DNA of 64,000 nt from Hordeum vulgare subsp. vulgare (GCF_904849725.1 NC_058522.1:193342968-193406967); one strand, 5' to 3'. Shown: positions 1 through 11,671, numbered from the stretch's first letter. Notes: generated from the letters alone by a model not told the origin. Program-made: numbers and translations.

Positions 1-501
1 CCGCCAAACAGTAGGCGTGTGGATCATGACCAAGTCAGAGGTGATCTGATCGATGAGTGCCTCCTTCACTCTCAAATAGCGCACAGTTTGCACCAGGGCA
101 GGGTGTGCCTCAAGGTCTTCACTGGCAACTCAGGTCAGACTACCATAGTCCTCACCACTAGGATAATAGTAGAACGGTCGGCTGTTCATCCATGGCAACA
201 GATGTTGCAACTGGACTATAGCTTCTCGGGCTGCAAGCTGACGAACTTAGGCTTCGTTGGTGGCTGCTCTACCAGTGAAATGTTGAGGGCACTCCAACGA
301 GGGATTTCATCCATAGATGTACACCGAGGCCCAAAAGTAACGAATAGCATCACTCGTAAGCTCCTCATGCACAACATAGACTGGAGGTTCTTCTATGCCA
401 AAAAGATGGCGACTCAGGTCGGCGAGGATGACAACAAAGTCTATAGGCTCAAACATGGGGGTCTCGTTGCAAGGAATGCGGCCAGGCATCTTGCAAGTCA
501 A
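1..501 (-). pseudogene. Pre-gag ORF of Gypsy A, broken, continues off the left edge
   Basis: Read on the minus strand, an open stretch starts at 501 (MTCKMPGRIP...), contains EEPPVYVVHEEL, and stops at 307-309 (TGA). The same frame continues through two more stops with recognisable sequence (REAIVQLQHLLP, then VRYLRVKEALIDQ). These segments align by eye and in order with the pre-gag ORFs at 27291-27973 (TPVFLYHEH, EALVHLHNFLP) and 59673-60480 (EEPVYQVFREH). It lies between the PBS and where gag should be. The function is unknown and I recognise no standard domain. With three in-frame stops in this copy it is a pseudogene. Confidence 0.65.
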
Positions 502-730
502 GGGAGTTTACTAAGGCAGTGGTCTCCAGGTTGGGGGTTGTTGGATTAAGGCAATGCCTTCCTATATAGGCTAAGGAGTCTTTCATCGCACGCTAAGGGT
601 TGCGACAACTCCGGTGTCGGATGGCCACTCTGGTTGGCTATTGGGTAGGCAAGGCTTGGGGTGGATATATATAAATATCCGGTTTTGGGACAGCGACCTG
701 GCTAAGATAGGTTTAGCCAATAGTCATCCT

Positions 731-743
731 GGCTCTGACACCA
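731..743 (-). other. Primer-binding site of Gypsy A
   Basis: The minus strand reads TGGTGTCAGAGCC, one base off the usual initiator tRNA-Met site TGGTATCAGAGCC. It lies four bases inside the LTR boundary at 748, as expected for a minus-strand Gypsy element. Confidence 0.85.
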
Positions 744-1105
744 AGTTTGTGGCGATGTGTTTTTTCAGAAAATAATTTCCAAAAAACATGTCTCTGTGTT
801 TATCAGCCCCATGATTTCTGTTCGCTGTAGACACTTACTTGATAGAGAATATCCAAGCAAAATACAAAATCTGGGTTACAAGACCATGAAGGTCTACTGG
901 GTTGAACAAAACTCTGAGGTTAACGGTGGAAGCGACTCGAGGAATCTCCAGTGCCCATGGGACTCCATTCCCACAGGAACACCTGACCTGGATAAATTCC
1001 TATCTCACAAGGCTGCTATCCTTGACGTCTAGGTTCTCGGGTTGACGGCATCGTGTTCCTCTCCAAACGAAATCTGGCCAAGACAATAGCCAGGGACAAG
1101 TCAGT

Positions 1106-1124
1106 GAGTACTTTGAATGTACTC
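1106..1124. promoter_or_regulatory. Conserved LTR palindrome, Gypsy A copy
   Basis: GAGTACTTTGAATGTACTC is a 9+1+9 inverted repeat with one mismatch, 358 bp from the LTR edge. Homologous copies lie in four other LTRs of the window. The role is unknown. Confidence 0.5.
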
Positions 1125-1301
1125 GCAAACATCAAGAAAACAAACACGTTAAGCAAGTGAGATGCATGCAAATTCCACTAACAATAATATCTTCCCACTA
1201 AAGTTTAATTCATGGATGCATTCATGAGGATATGAAATGTTACCACCAATAATTTATAAACAAGCAAGGATGGTAATACGTAATAAGTAATAATATGCGT
1301 G

Positions 1302-1650
1302 CCATAGTCGGGCGTCTGAGCGACACAAACTAAAGGGCTTATATGAAACAATAAAATGCCACAGTCGGGTGTCTGAGCGACACCACCTAAAGGGATTATA
1401 TGAAACAATAACATGCCACAGTCGAGCGTCTGAGCGACACTAGCTAAAGGTCTTATATGAAACAATAACATGCCACAGTCGGGCTTCTGAGCGACACCAC
1501 ATAAAGGGTTTATGAGAAACAGTAAACATGCCATAGTCGGGCATCTGAGCGACACCACATAAAGGGATTATGAGAAACAGTAAACATGCCGAAGTCGGCC
1601 GTTTTAGCGACACCACATAAAGGGCTTTATAAGAAATGATAATAAATATT
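1302..1650. repeat. Tandem array, about 57-bp unit, six copies
   Basis: Six consecutive units begin with variants of GCCACAGTCGGGCGTCTGAG, followed by CGACACCAC.TAAAGGG and an A/T-rich tail. Units start near 1302, 1359, 1415, 1471, 1531 and 1588. The last unit is the most diverged. The array lies inside the Gypsy A LTR, and I do not see it in the other LTRs here. The antisense open frames across it are by-products of the period being a multiple of three. Confidence 0.85.
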
Positions 1651-4600
1651 GAATATCTAGGAGGTAGAATAGTCCTAGGGATACCAAACAATATAATCAT
1701 AGGGGTTAGTCCAGAGTAATAATCATAATATGATCATTCACAACATCTTCATATGATTTACCACAACCATTATTATTATAACCATTTGTACTCCAAAGAC
1801 CGACTCTAGGATCGACACTTGACTCGTCAAACAACGTCCTTGACCGAGGACACGGCTACTCGAATCGTTTTGACTCTGCAGAGGGTGCACTCTTTACCCA
1901 TAGCCCACAGTTTTCAATAGTCAAAAGTCTAATCCCGCGTACGGTATTTTAGAAGCGGACACTCACAATCAGCACACACCGCTTTTCATCCACGAAGCCC
2001 GGATTCACCCGGACTACGCTACCAAAGCAAAACCGTAAGACGGGGAGGCTCCGACCTCAACTAGCATGGGATCAAATATTTATACCGTGTGCTCACTCGG
2101 AAGGGCCATTCACTTCCGGTCCTAGCCGGAAACACCCATGCACCCTGACCGGATGACTGTATTTAGTCCATGGCCATGGATACCTTCATACCGGCCCCTA
2201 TACTTGGTGTGACTAATAATAGGTCTAGAACTGACTTTACTGAATCCATTATCCAGGAAACTGTGGTAGCACGTTAAGAAGTATGACACGGACAAGACTC
2301 GATCTAGGTCGATACTGGAGTTAACCAAGGTTTACCCGCATCATCGTGCTCATGGCATGACTAGGCCATAACCTATCACGTTCCGCGTGACTAGGTTATT
2401 CCACGACCTCTCATAACTAGCACATGCCATCACCATATTCACCATTATAATATGAGTAGCAAGTATGAAGAATGCAAGGCATTATTTCATGTGAGATTAT
2501 TGTCCCCATAAGTTTAATGATGTAATATAAGCACCACCCCAATCACCCCACAACTTATGCAAATATGGATTCAGGATGCTTGCCTCAAGTGTGAAGAGAT
2601 GTAGATTTGCACTCCAAAACTTTTGAAAGTTTACTTCTCTCTCCATCTCCTATTCGAAAATAATATCATTCAACACGCAATTCCAAAACAGTACATCAAA
2701 ATTGTTTGAATTTTTTTAAATAAATCTTAAAATAAACTAGATGAAATTCTAAACCAGAAGGAAAAATAATCAAATGATTTGGAGTTTTCTATTAAAAGTT
2801 ATAGTCAAATCTGTTTTTTAAACCAGAATAAAAAAAACGTTTCGGGTGCAATACACTTTCAAACAGAGAGGGCGCAATCACTGAAACATCCACGAGGAAA
2901 TACACTTTTGAAAACAAGAAAACACACTAGGGGGCTTGCGCTACTCGGGGCTGGGGCTCACTCACCGACAAGCGGGACCCGCCTATCGGGTTCTCCTTCT
3001 TCCTCTCGCGCGCGTTTTGGATAGGAACAGAGACGCACTCCGGCGACGATTACCGACGGCATGTGGCATCTCCCGCCATGCTCCGGCTATGCATGAGCTC
3101 GTGAAGGAATGCCGCATCCATTTTTGCGGGTTGGGGCCGCGACGGAGCTCGAGGTCGAGCAGCACTTCAACAATGGCGGAAGAAGATTGTGCCAACCCGC
3201 GGCTCCGGTCTCCGGTGGCTCCTCGCTAAGCTCAACGGTGGAAATGGGTTCCTTGGGGTCTGGTTAGGCTAGCAGGAGTACTGGGAGGAGGAGAGGGGTT
3301 TGGGGCTTCCGGAATTGAGAAGGGGATCGACGGCGGCGCTACTGACAAAGAGGTGCACGGAAGGCTTCTGTGGCTAAATTGGGCGATGGGGAGGAAAGCT
3401 ACTGGCCTTGGGAGGTTGCTGCTATGCTCAAAGTGCTCGGGGGCTCCTTAAATAGCTAGCTAGAGTCGGTTCCGAGGGAGCTTCAGATAAGACCGATGGC
3501 AGCAATAACTGGCAAGTGCTGAGGCACACAGGAGCGGCGGCAGGGCGAAGCAGGGGCAACAGGGCAGCAGTAGCAGCAGGGGGAAGCGAGGAAGGGGAGG
3601 GACCGCGGCTTGCTCGCTCTCGGAGGGAGCTTGGGCCGTGCCGGCCATGGCAGGAGCAGAGAGGAGGCCACGACAATTGCGCTACCGTTGCACTGCTCAC
3701 GCACAGGGTGACAACCGAAGGACGGGAAGGGGTTGAGACGCTGCTTGCAGCCGGCCAAAGGGCAAGGGGAACGGAGACGCGGCGGCTCGGACATGCGCGT
3801 GCAAAACGTGCGCTCTGGGTGGACCCAGAGCATGCACATCACCTGCTCGACGAAATGCTGGGGTGGTCTACCACGAGCTGCTGCTGTTAAATTTGACAGG
3901 GTGGGTTATAGGGCATGGCCAAGCTATTGGACAAGCTGGCTGGGCTAGATCATCAACTCCATAGTGCATGTTCAAACTCATGCCAAATTTGGTCTTGCTC
4001 CAAGGTGTTTGATGAAATGCCAGGGGATCCAAATAGTATTTGATGCCCACCAAACTTTCTAGATCAGGGTCTCTCTAAGTTCTAGCAATGGTGGTGAGGT
4101 TAGTTTGGAAAAAGTCAAAACTAGCCAATGCAAAATTGTGAAAAACACAGTACTGGACAGAAACTAGGAGCTATTATCACATGCATCTAGTTTCATCCAA
4201 TGGGGTACAAATCCTGGGGTTAAGGTTTTGGTAGGGTTGCAAACAAGCATGCAAAATATCAAGGCAATCAGGGCAAGGAAAATTAGGGTTGGAGTGTGAA
4301 GCACCAAACTGGACTAGAACAGAAAAATGGTTGTACTGCTAAAATTTTACAAAGCACATAGTGAGGTTTTTACATAAAAGTGAATCTCATGCTATATTGG
4401 ACATCCCCAATTATTTATGGAATTTATAAAAGAACATTTCTAGGGGTTGTAGTACAAACTCAATTCTGGACAAGATTAGAAAAGCAGTTATTGTGCTTAA
4501 AACATTCAAAATACTTGAGTAGGTTTTTGCACAAATGTGACCTAGAAACATCACTAGTAACCTACAAATTTTTATAGAATTTTTAGAAGAATTTAACACA

Positions 4601-5061
4601 AGGTTGCACTGCAAATCAGCCCTAAAAGGAACTATAAATCTGTTTATGAATAAAGGAATTCCTGGTTAAAATATTAAAAATAAAATACCCCAAGAATTTA
4701 CCAGAAGAAAGAAATGCTTTTATGCATGCATTCAGATTCCAACATAACTTATCAAAAATATCTACCTAGGGAAAATATCTTTATAAAGGAAAAGAAGTGT
4801 TCCCAAGGTTAATTAAAAATCCATAAATTCAAATATCAAATGGACATAGCCAAAATAATATACCCATATAATTAAATAAATAATTCAAATGGTCTCAAGT
4901 AAGGTCTCAAGGATGATTTGTTTTTTAAAAATACAGTTGAAAAGAAAGATTTTGGAAAGAGGATTTGAAAAGAGCCATGAAGCAAATTCATTTTCTCAAA
5001 AAAATTATTCTAGACAAAATTTTATTTCAGGAAATAATTTTTAAAATTTTGGGGTGGGACA

Positions 5062-6058
5062 AATACCTTCTCTTCTTTTGCAGATAAGATTAGGTCAGCT
5101 AGTGGGTAATGTGATACAATAGAACAATCCCATCGAATGCCTCGATCTCCATCTCTCAGAAATTATTTATAACTCCTATCGAGGGACCTTAGCGGAGAAC
5201 ACATTTGCCAGGTTCTTTGTTGTGAGATCAAGTGTGCTAAAGATAATGTGATTTACCCTACATTTACTCTGCAAAAAAGAATGGTTTACAGCTCAGCTTC
5301 GGCGACTAGGACATAATCGAAAAGGCTGTGCAGAAGCTCAGTTTCATTTTGTAACTTGAGCTACAGACTATTCAGAAGTGCTTATATCAAGCCCATACAT
5401 GACCCGTCACTAGCGGATCCCTTTGCAGAAATATTGAAGTTGTGAAACTAGTTGTAATATCAGCATGAACCTCTCATATGGTCATGTTCAGTTGATCAAC
5501 GTGGCTATCTAGAGCTGCATGACAAAGTTTCTGCATAAGCCGAATTTCATTTATATTATCAGCTTGAACCTTGTAATCTTCGAATTTGAGTCTTGTAATC
5601 CTGGAATTTGAATCTTTGTATACAATCATTCAAATGTCATAATACTAGACTCTTATTTTGGTAGTACTATTTTTCATTAGTATGCAATGTACGATTAATA
5701 TCTGGACCTCAATATGCATTTGACGATTAATATCTGGACCTTAAGAAACATAACCATGACAGAGGGTATCCTGAGCGGCTCCATTAGTCCTCCCAGCGAT
5801 TGCCAACGACAAGCGCCAGTTCACCATGCATGTCGTAGTGGACACGTACAAAAGGTTCACATATTGTGATCTCGATGGTGTACACCAACCATCCGATCTA
5901 GGTAGACAACTCCTATGTTATGGAAATGTTGCTTAACAAGGACAAGTACAAAATGGTGTGTTTCAACCTCATGTTAGTTGTGGCGCCCTGCACTCCCATC
6001 CCTCCGTGTGCTCTGCTCTCGAACCCCTCCGCAAATTCCCTGCCAACGATTGGGGCCT
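5062..6058. other. Unassigned spacer between Gypsy A and Gypsy B
   Basis: This is the only stretch of about 1 kb that I cannot place in a transposable element. It has no open frame longer than about 60 codons. A 19-bp segment (ACGATTAATATCTGGACCT) occurs twice near 5690 and 5723. One short plus-strand frame near 5385-5445 reads PIHDPSLADPFAEILKL, faintly like the C-terminus of a Copia RNase H, which is too little for a call. It may be an old degraded element or low-copy DNA. GGCCT at 6054-6058 would be the left TSD of Gypsy B. Confidence 0.4.
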
Positions 6059-6422
6059 TGTGGGGACCCTGACTTACGCATGAAGATCGCCGAATGCATG
6101 TGTACAGTGATCCCAGAGATCAATGCTCACTGAACACACAAATACTGAATAACGAGAGTCTTACATCCGAATTTAACATCTGATAGAATAAAGGACCATC
6201 ACGGTCAAGTCTTACATAGATAGGGCTAAGAAGGCCAATCACACTAACACAACTACTAGCGGAGTACTTGGTAGTAAACGGGAACCCATGCCATCAGCCT
6301 TAACCAAGAGACATTCTGACTGGGAAGCGTCCTTGGTTGCGTGTCCGTCTCCGACGACGAATTCTTACCCATACTCTAGTTCCTCCATGTCAGGTCAATG
6401 AAATAGCCAGTGGCATGCCAAT

Positions 6423-6441
6423 GAGTACATTAAATGTACTC
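6423..6441. promoter_or_regulatory. Conserved LTR palindrome, Gypsy B 3' LTR copy
   Basis: GAGTACATTAAATGTACTC is a perfect 9+1+9 inverted repeat, 364 bp from the LTR edge. Confidence 0.55.
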
Positions 6442-6771
6442 GTAAATAACCCATGATATGGATAATGCAATTGGTATGATAAAAAAGTAATATGCAACCT
6501 TTGCGGAAAGCAAGTTTTGATTGTAAATAAGCATGATAAATTGCTTGTATGGACATGCATCATAACTAGATGGTATTCATAAGAACAGGTCACAGATATC
6601 AACATATATGTTGAGGGTTTAACACCACAGATTCACCCTATATGCCAAGTCACCAGACTTGTCATATCATCCTACTCAGATAACAAGTTTACACACACAC
6701 ACATGGTTTATGCGGAAACGACTAGACGTAGTTTAAGCAGGATTACCCAACTTTCCTTGACCGTGGACACA

Positions 6772-6785
6772 ACTATTCGAATAGT
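6772..6785. promoter_or_regulatory. Second conserved LTR palindrome, Gypsy B
   Basis: ACTATTCGAATAGT is a perfect 14-bp palindrome that follows the block CCTTGACCGTGGACAC. The same block recurs in the solo LTR (32337-32348) and, inverted, in Gypsy C (58887-58898). Confidence 0.5.
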
Positions 6786-7609
6786 TTCACACTTTGCATA
6801 GGTTGTAGGATGTACCCACGAGATCCGGAAACTTCCGTGTCATCCACGACTCATGGTACAAAAACATACCCGAGGTAAGTACTCGATCATTGCCTTTCCC
6901 CTGATGACACTAGACAAAGAGTCCACTCGATTGGTATCCATGCGGGGACCATTGGTGTGCCCGGAACACATAAAAACGGCATAGTCAATGTACATGGTAT
7001 GACCCCGTCACGAAAGGGACCATATCACTTTCGCCACTAGTAACGTGGGCTCTTTGTGAGCACCTACCAATGTAATCAACAAAGCCCCGTCCCATAAAGG
7101 GGGATCATGGTCGTACATGAAAGCTTGGGACGGTCGACACATCATAAATCTAATCCATTTCCAAAACCACTAACACAAAACCTTTCCGGTACACCACTTC
7201 TTTCTCAAGTGATCATCCACCTCAACACCATCACCCTCAGTCATTAGTGGCACCCGACGGGGTTTTTGAAAAACCTTTGATATCACCTCAGTGTTACCAT
7301 CACCATGCATATGCTCATCCTATGCGTAGCACTACTATTATTTGTCAACATTTTATCTTCATGACCCTAATAGGTGGTAGGGTCATGCTCAAAATGCAAG
7401 AGCTCCAGAGGAGCCATCGGGAACACACTACCGTGGGGTTACCGACTATTTCATGATCATATGCACCAGAATAAAGTATTCAACATGGCATGCATAAAAA
7501 ATGTTTTCTCAAGCATGGTTAAAGGGTTGCTTCCCTTGATTAGCTAGGTATCCGGGGTCTTCGAGGTCTTCGGGTCCAAGTCCTTCATTAAACGCGTGAT
7601 CTATCGTTG

Positions 7610-7639
7610 TAATAATAATAATAATAATAGTAATAATAA
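7610..7639. repeat. AAT microsatellite
   Basis: An (AAT)n run with one interruption lies at the same LTR position as the run at 29547-29587. Confidence 0.9.
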
Positions 7640-8551
7640 GCACACTAAAAAAATAGAGCACAAACTCATATTAAAAATGTTAACATATTCTAAGAAATTC
7701 TATCTTTAGCTTCAATAATGCTTGTTTCTGTTTTTGAAGTAGAAAGGTATTTTTAAAGTCTCATTAACACGAGATGAAAATACCCAAACTAGGTATTTAA
7801 TTAATGTTGTGCCTAAAAGTCTTTACAAAAATTTACACAACAACACTAATAAATTCTACATATTTTTAGAGGAATTATGGTGGAAAATATTTGAATTTAA
7901 TTAAATATTTTATGTTGTAGAAATAATCTAAGACTCCACATTTAAAAATAAAGAAAAGGGGTTCAGCCCCTGGCCCGGCCCGTCCAGTAGCTGGGACGGC
8001 CCAACTGGTCAACAGGGCAGCTCGCCAACCAGCCAGCCGAGACGTGCGCACCTTTAGGTTTAAACCTGACACGCGGGCCCCTGCGGTCAGCAGCAGAGAG
8101 GGGTGAGAGGGGGAGGGACTGGCCACTGACAGGTGGGACCCTCCTATCGGGGTCGTCTTCCACCTCCGACGTCCTCGTGGCCATGTGAGCATATAAATGG
8201 GCTCGTGGGGTCTCCGCCTACCTGGTAGGGGTGAAGGGACCAATAGGAAGGACATGTGTCACCGGCGACGACGAGACCGCGGAGAAGGAGATTCGGGTTG
8301 CAGTGGAGAAGGGTTTTTCGAGCGGGGATACGCCCGGAGGAGTGGTGGAGGAGGTTCCTAAGCTTGTTGTGGTCATGGGGGAAGTGAGAGGAGCTCGAGA
8401 GCGATCCTGTAGCCCGAGATCGACGGAGCTCCGATGCGGCGACGCCTCGGTCGATCTCAAGCACCGAGGCTCTCCTTGTTCAAGTGGGGGTCCTAGGCGC
8501 TCGACTGAAGGTTGGGAGGAGAGGAATGAGGTGCTAGAACGATGGGGGAGC

Positions 8552-8560
8552 CTATTTATA
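8552..8560 (-). promoter_or_regulatory. TATA box of the Gypsy B 3' LTR
   Basis: The minus strand reads TATAAATAG within CTTATAAATAGGCTCCCCC. The same element occurs at 30482-30490 and 34230-34238, so it is the conserved core promoter of this LTR type. Confidence 0.65.
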
Positions 8561-10201
8561 AGCTGGAGACAGGGCATCAAGCGGGGGAGCGCTAGTTGTT
8601 TTCGCCACGACTGCAGGAGAGGGAGAGAGGGCTCGGGGCCGAAACCACGGTTTATAGATGTGGTTTAGGACTCTACCGATGCAATGGGAGGAGCGAGGGC
8701 AGCTGTGCACGCCTGTTGCGGGGACGCACCTTCCTGACTGAATCGGGCGCGTGGGCACGCGTCGCGTGAGTCAGTGGAGAGGGGAAGAAAAGGGCCCTGA
8801 GGCTGCCCTAAGTCGGGTTGTTGTTGGGGGCGAGGTGAGACATCAAGGGGAGGTGAGAACCGGCCGGGGCTAGGCTCCCTAGCCTCGGGTCTGCCCTGTA
8901 GCATGTCCAGAGCGCAGTTTTGGCATGCCACGGCATGCTGGCAGGCTCTGGCATGCTTTGGCCTTGTCTGGCGTGTTTGTGGGGTGGGTAAGATGCCCCT
9001 CGGTTGATAGGATCCAAGAAGATCAATGCTGGTCAAAGGGAGGTGTTTAAAGAGGCTCTTCCAGCATTGAACCAGCAGATAAATTTGGTTTTTTGGCTTA
9101 TTCACTTTGAACCTAGGAGGGGCCACTCATCTACAGTTGAGGAGTGGTGCTGGCAGTCTGTGCTAGCAGTTTGGAGAGAAGGGAGTGGGTGTAGAGAGCG
9201 CTAGATCTTGTTTGACCAATCTGGTTGAAGGTGCTTGATCTGTGTTTGGGGCAGCTGACCTTTACCAATGAGGCTAAAAGTTAAAATGATTGATATTTAG
9301 GCAAGATTAGGATGCTCTGCCAAATTTGAGCTCCATTGGATAAGTTTGACAATGTAACCTTGAAATCACCCCCAAATGGACAGTTCCGCCTTAATAAGAG
9401 GAAATGTGAGCAAATTAATCCACACAAATCCAGTTCTTGTCAGGGTCTCCTCATTTGGGGTATTGAGCACTCCTGCAAAGTTTTAGGCCATTTGGACAAA
9501 CTTTGTAATGTAAAGTTGCTTCAACTTGAATCTGGACAGAAGGGTTTTTGGATTATTTGGTGAACCAAACCATCTTGGAATGAGGTGAAACTTGGCATGA
9601 TCACCAAATGTAGCTTGGGGAACATGCTAGAATGTTTTGGGAATTTATTGTGAATATTTCCTTTGGAAATATTTCAATAGGTCAAAAGAGACAGAATAGG
9701 TTTTCAAAGGTTTGCTCAAATATTTTGAACATAAATAGGGGTTGAAAATCTTATATATGGAAAATATATGTCCTTGGAGTATCTCCAATTTTTCTCCGAT
9801 TTTGCTAAGGTACAAAAATAATTTTCCACTCAGAAATATCATTTCTGGCCTCAGAAAAGGACATGTAAATAAAATAGGAAAATATTTTATAAAATAATTA
9901 TTTCAGGATTTTGGGGAGTTATAATAGTGCTAGAATCATAATACAATCTTTGGGTGAAGGCACCCCCTTGAAATCAGTGACTTGTAGTGCAAACCCCAAA
10001 GCAAGGTTTTGAATTAACAAAAATGAGAAAATGGATTTTTTATTGAAATATTATGTTATAAAAAATATTAGATCCATACACGCAAGCATACATACAATCA
10101 ATGACAATCATGGCACTCACAACATTTGCTTACAAAGTTTTCATGATATCCAAATTTGAAAAGACTATAATTGAAGCAAAGTGAAAAGAGGGTGTGATAC
10201 A

Positions 10202-10215
10202 CCTATCCCCCTTAC
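10202..10215 (-). other. Polypurine tract of Gypsy B
   Basis: The minus strand reads GTAAGGGGGATAGG directly before the 3' LTR, the expected plus-strand DNA priming site. Confidence 0.8.
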
Positions 10216-10285
10216 AAGAATCTCATCCCCGAGATTCCTAAGCTAGGTGCTAAAAAGGTACGGAAATTCGGAGCTGAGATAGTCT

Positions 10286-11671
10286 TCACGCTTTTGGTTC
10301 GGTGTGGTTGCTCCAGTGGACCTTGAAGTACTTTATGGTGCGGCTTTTGGTACAACGATCAGCTTCATCCAGGATGCGGATCGGTCTCTGCGGTTGGTGA
10401 GGTCAAGCTGAAGGTCAATGGCTTGATGGTCGAAATCCTTATAAAGATCTGGATGATTCGGCTCTTGAAGGAACTTCCGAAGTTGTGACACGTGGAAGAC
10501 GTTGTGCACACCCGAATGTTCCGGGGGTAGCTCCAATTGGTAAGCAACTTGTCCACGCCTTGACGTGATCTTAAAAGGTCCAATGTATATTGGAGGAAGT
10601 TTCCCCTGACGTGGAATCTCTTAGTCCCCTTGAGAGGTGTGACAAAGAGGTACACATGGTCTCTGGGGTTGAGCTCCACTTCCCTGCCGTGGGAATTTGC
10701 ATAGCTCTTTTGCCACGACTTGGCTGCCTTTAGGTGCTCCCTGACAAGTTGCACCTTTTCTTCAGATTCACGGAGGACGTCTGGCCCAAAAATCAACCCT
10801 TCACCAGTTTTAGACCAGTTGAGCAGAGTGCGGAACTTACGTCTGTATAGCACTTCAAATGGGGCCATTTGGAGACTAGACTGATAGCTGTTGTTGTATG
10901 AGAACATAGTGAAAGGAAGACATTCTTCCCATTTGGTTCCATGTGCCAAGACACAAGGGCGGAGCATATCCTCTAGTATGTGATTTACTCGCTTTGTCTA
11001 TCCGCCCGTCTGTGGGTGGAAGGCGGTGATGAAGGGGAGCTTAGTTCCCATAGCTTCTTGGAACTTCTTCCAGAATCTTGAGGTGAACTGCGTGCCTCGA
11101 TCGGACACAATCTCCTTGGGAACTCCATGAAGGCTCACAATACGCTCAAAGTAGAGAGTGGCTAGCTTGTAGCCACCATAAGTGGTGCTGACAGGAAGTG
11201 TGAGACCTTGGTCACGTTATCGACAATGACCCATATGGAGTCATGGCCTCTGCTGGATCTGGGTAGGCCAGTGATGAAGTCCATACAGACTTTATCCCAC
11301 TTCCATCCGGGCACCGGGAGAGGTTGTAGCAGCCGAGTAGGTCGGTGGTGCTCAACTTTGACTCGTTGGCATACGTCGCACTTGGCGACATATGAAGCTA
11401 TTTCCTGCTTCATGCCATGCCACCAGAATCTTTCTCTATGGTCTTGATACATCTTGGTCCCACTAGGGTGGATTGAGTAGGGAGTGTCGTGGGCCTCTTG
11501 CAAGATTAAGTTCTTGAGTCCAGCCTTGTCGGGTACACATAAACGTTTCCCAAACCACACAACTCCTTGTTCCTCCACTGAGAACCCTAGGGCGTTGCTT
11601 TCCTTGGCCCTCTTCTTGATGCGTTCGATGCTCTCGTGTCCCTTTTGGGACTCTTTAATGTCGTCTACCAT
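10286..11671 (-). pseudogene. Gypsy B integrase with chromodomain remnant
   Basis: An HHCC zinc-binding region (HDTPYSIHPSGTKMYQDH ... YVAKCDVCQRVK) is followed by the catalytic core (MDFITGLPRSSRGHDSIWVI, then IVSDRGTQFTSRFW). The third acidic residue is lost: the usual QTERVN reads stop-TKRVN, with TAG at 10998-11000 and Lys at 10992-10994. The C-terminal part (ELPPEHSGVHNVFHVSQL) leads, after a frameshift, to a chromodomain-like segment (SRTIKYFKVHWSNHTEP) that ends at TGA 10286-10288. Chromodomains on chromovirus integrases are known to bind modified histones and direct insertion into heterochromatin. This copy cannot make active integrase. Confidence 0.85.

Larger units (their letters stand above)
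1..5061 (-). mobile_element. Ty3/Gypsy chromovirus 'Gypsy A', 5' part
   Basis: This is the 5' end of a minus-strand LTR retrotransposon; the rest lies left of the window. A 4.3-kb LTR (748-5061) is followed on the minus strand by a primer-binding site matching initiator tRNA-Met (731-743) and by coding sequence (1-501). The LTR shares conserved blocks with the LTRs at 6059, 28133, 31580 and 57080, and the coding part matches the pre-gag ORFs of two other chromoviruses here. Assignment to the chromovirus (Tekay-like) group is inferred from that relationship, because no pol is visible. Only one TSD side could be present, so the right boundary rests on the TG...CA ends. Confidence 0.8.
748..5061 (-). 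repeat. 5' LTR of Gypsy A (about 4.3 kb)
   Basis: The plus strand opens with TGTGGCGATG next to the PBS and ends in GGGGTGGGACA, giving TG...CA ends. In the sense direction the LTR therefore starts TGTCCCACCCC and ends CGCCACA. Its length matches the 4.1-4.2 kb of the LTRs at 6059 and 31580. It contains a GC-rich block (about 2930-3800), a tandem array (1302-1650), the conserved 19-bp palindrome (1106-1124) and the block around CGAGGACACGGCTACTCGAA near 1850. A degenerate TATA-like CTATTTAAGG on the minus strand near 3445-3455 lies where related LTRs have TATAAATAGG. Open frames inside it have no recognisable product. Confidence 0.75.
6059..10201 (-). repeat. 3' LTR of Gypsy B (4143 bp)
   Basis: It opens TGTGGGGACCCTGAC and ends GGTGTGATACA on the plus strand, with a polypurine tract directly beyond. 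It aligns along its length with 28133-30971 and 52872-53121. It carries the 19-bp palindrome (6423-6441), a 14-bp palindrome ACTATTCGAATAGT (6772-6785), an AAT microsatellite (7610-7639), a GC-rich promoter-like region and a TATA box on the minus strand. Open frames inside it are LTR sequence, not genes. Confidence 0.9.

Noticed and set aside
19..549. 176-codon plus-strand ORF at the window start
   Set aside because: It is the antisense shadow of the Gypsy A pre-gag ORF, whose minus-strand translation matches two other elements.
3428..3948. Overlapping ORFs of about 90-124 codons
   Set aside because: Within the GC-rich part of the Gypsy A LTR, overlapping on both strands, with no recognisable protein.
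5385..5445. Possible Copia RNase H tail in the unassigned spacer
   Set aside because: Only about 17 residues with weak resemblance, no flanking RNase H motifs, no polypurine tract or LTR after it.
8144..9204. Several 100-150-codon ORFs on both strands
   Set aside because: Inside the Gypsy B LTR promoter region; equivalents at 30130-30834 have different frames and lengths, so no frame is conserved as protein.
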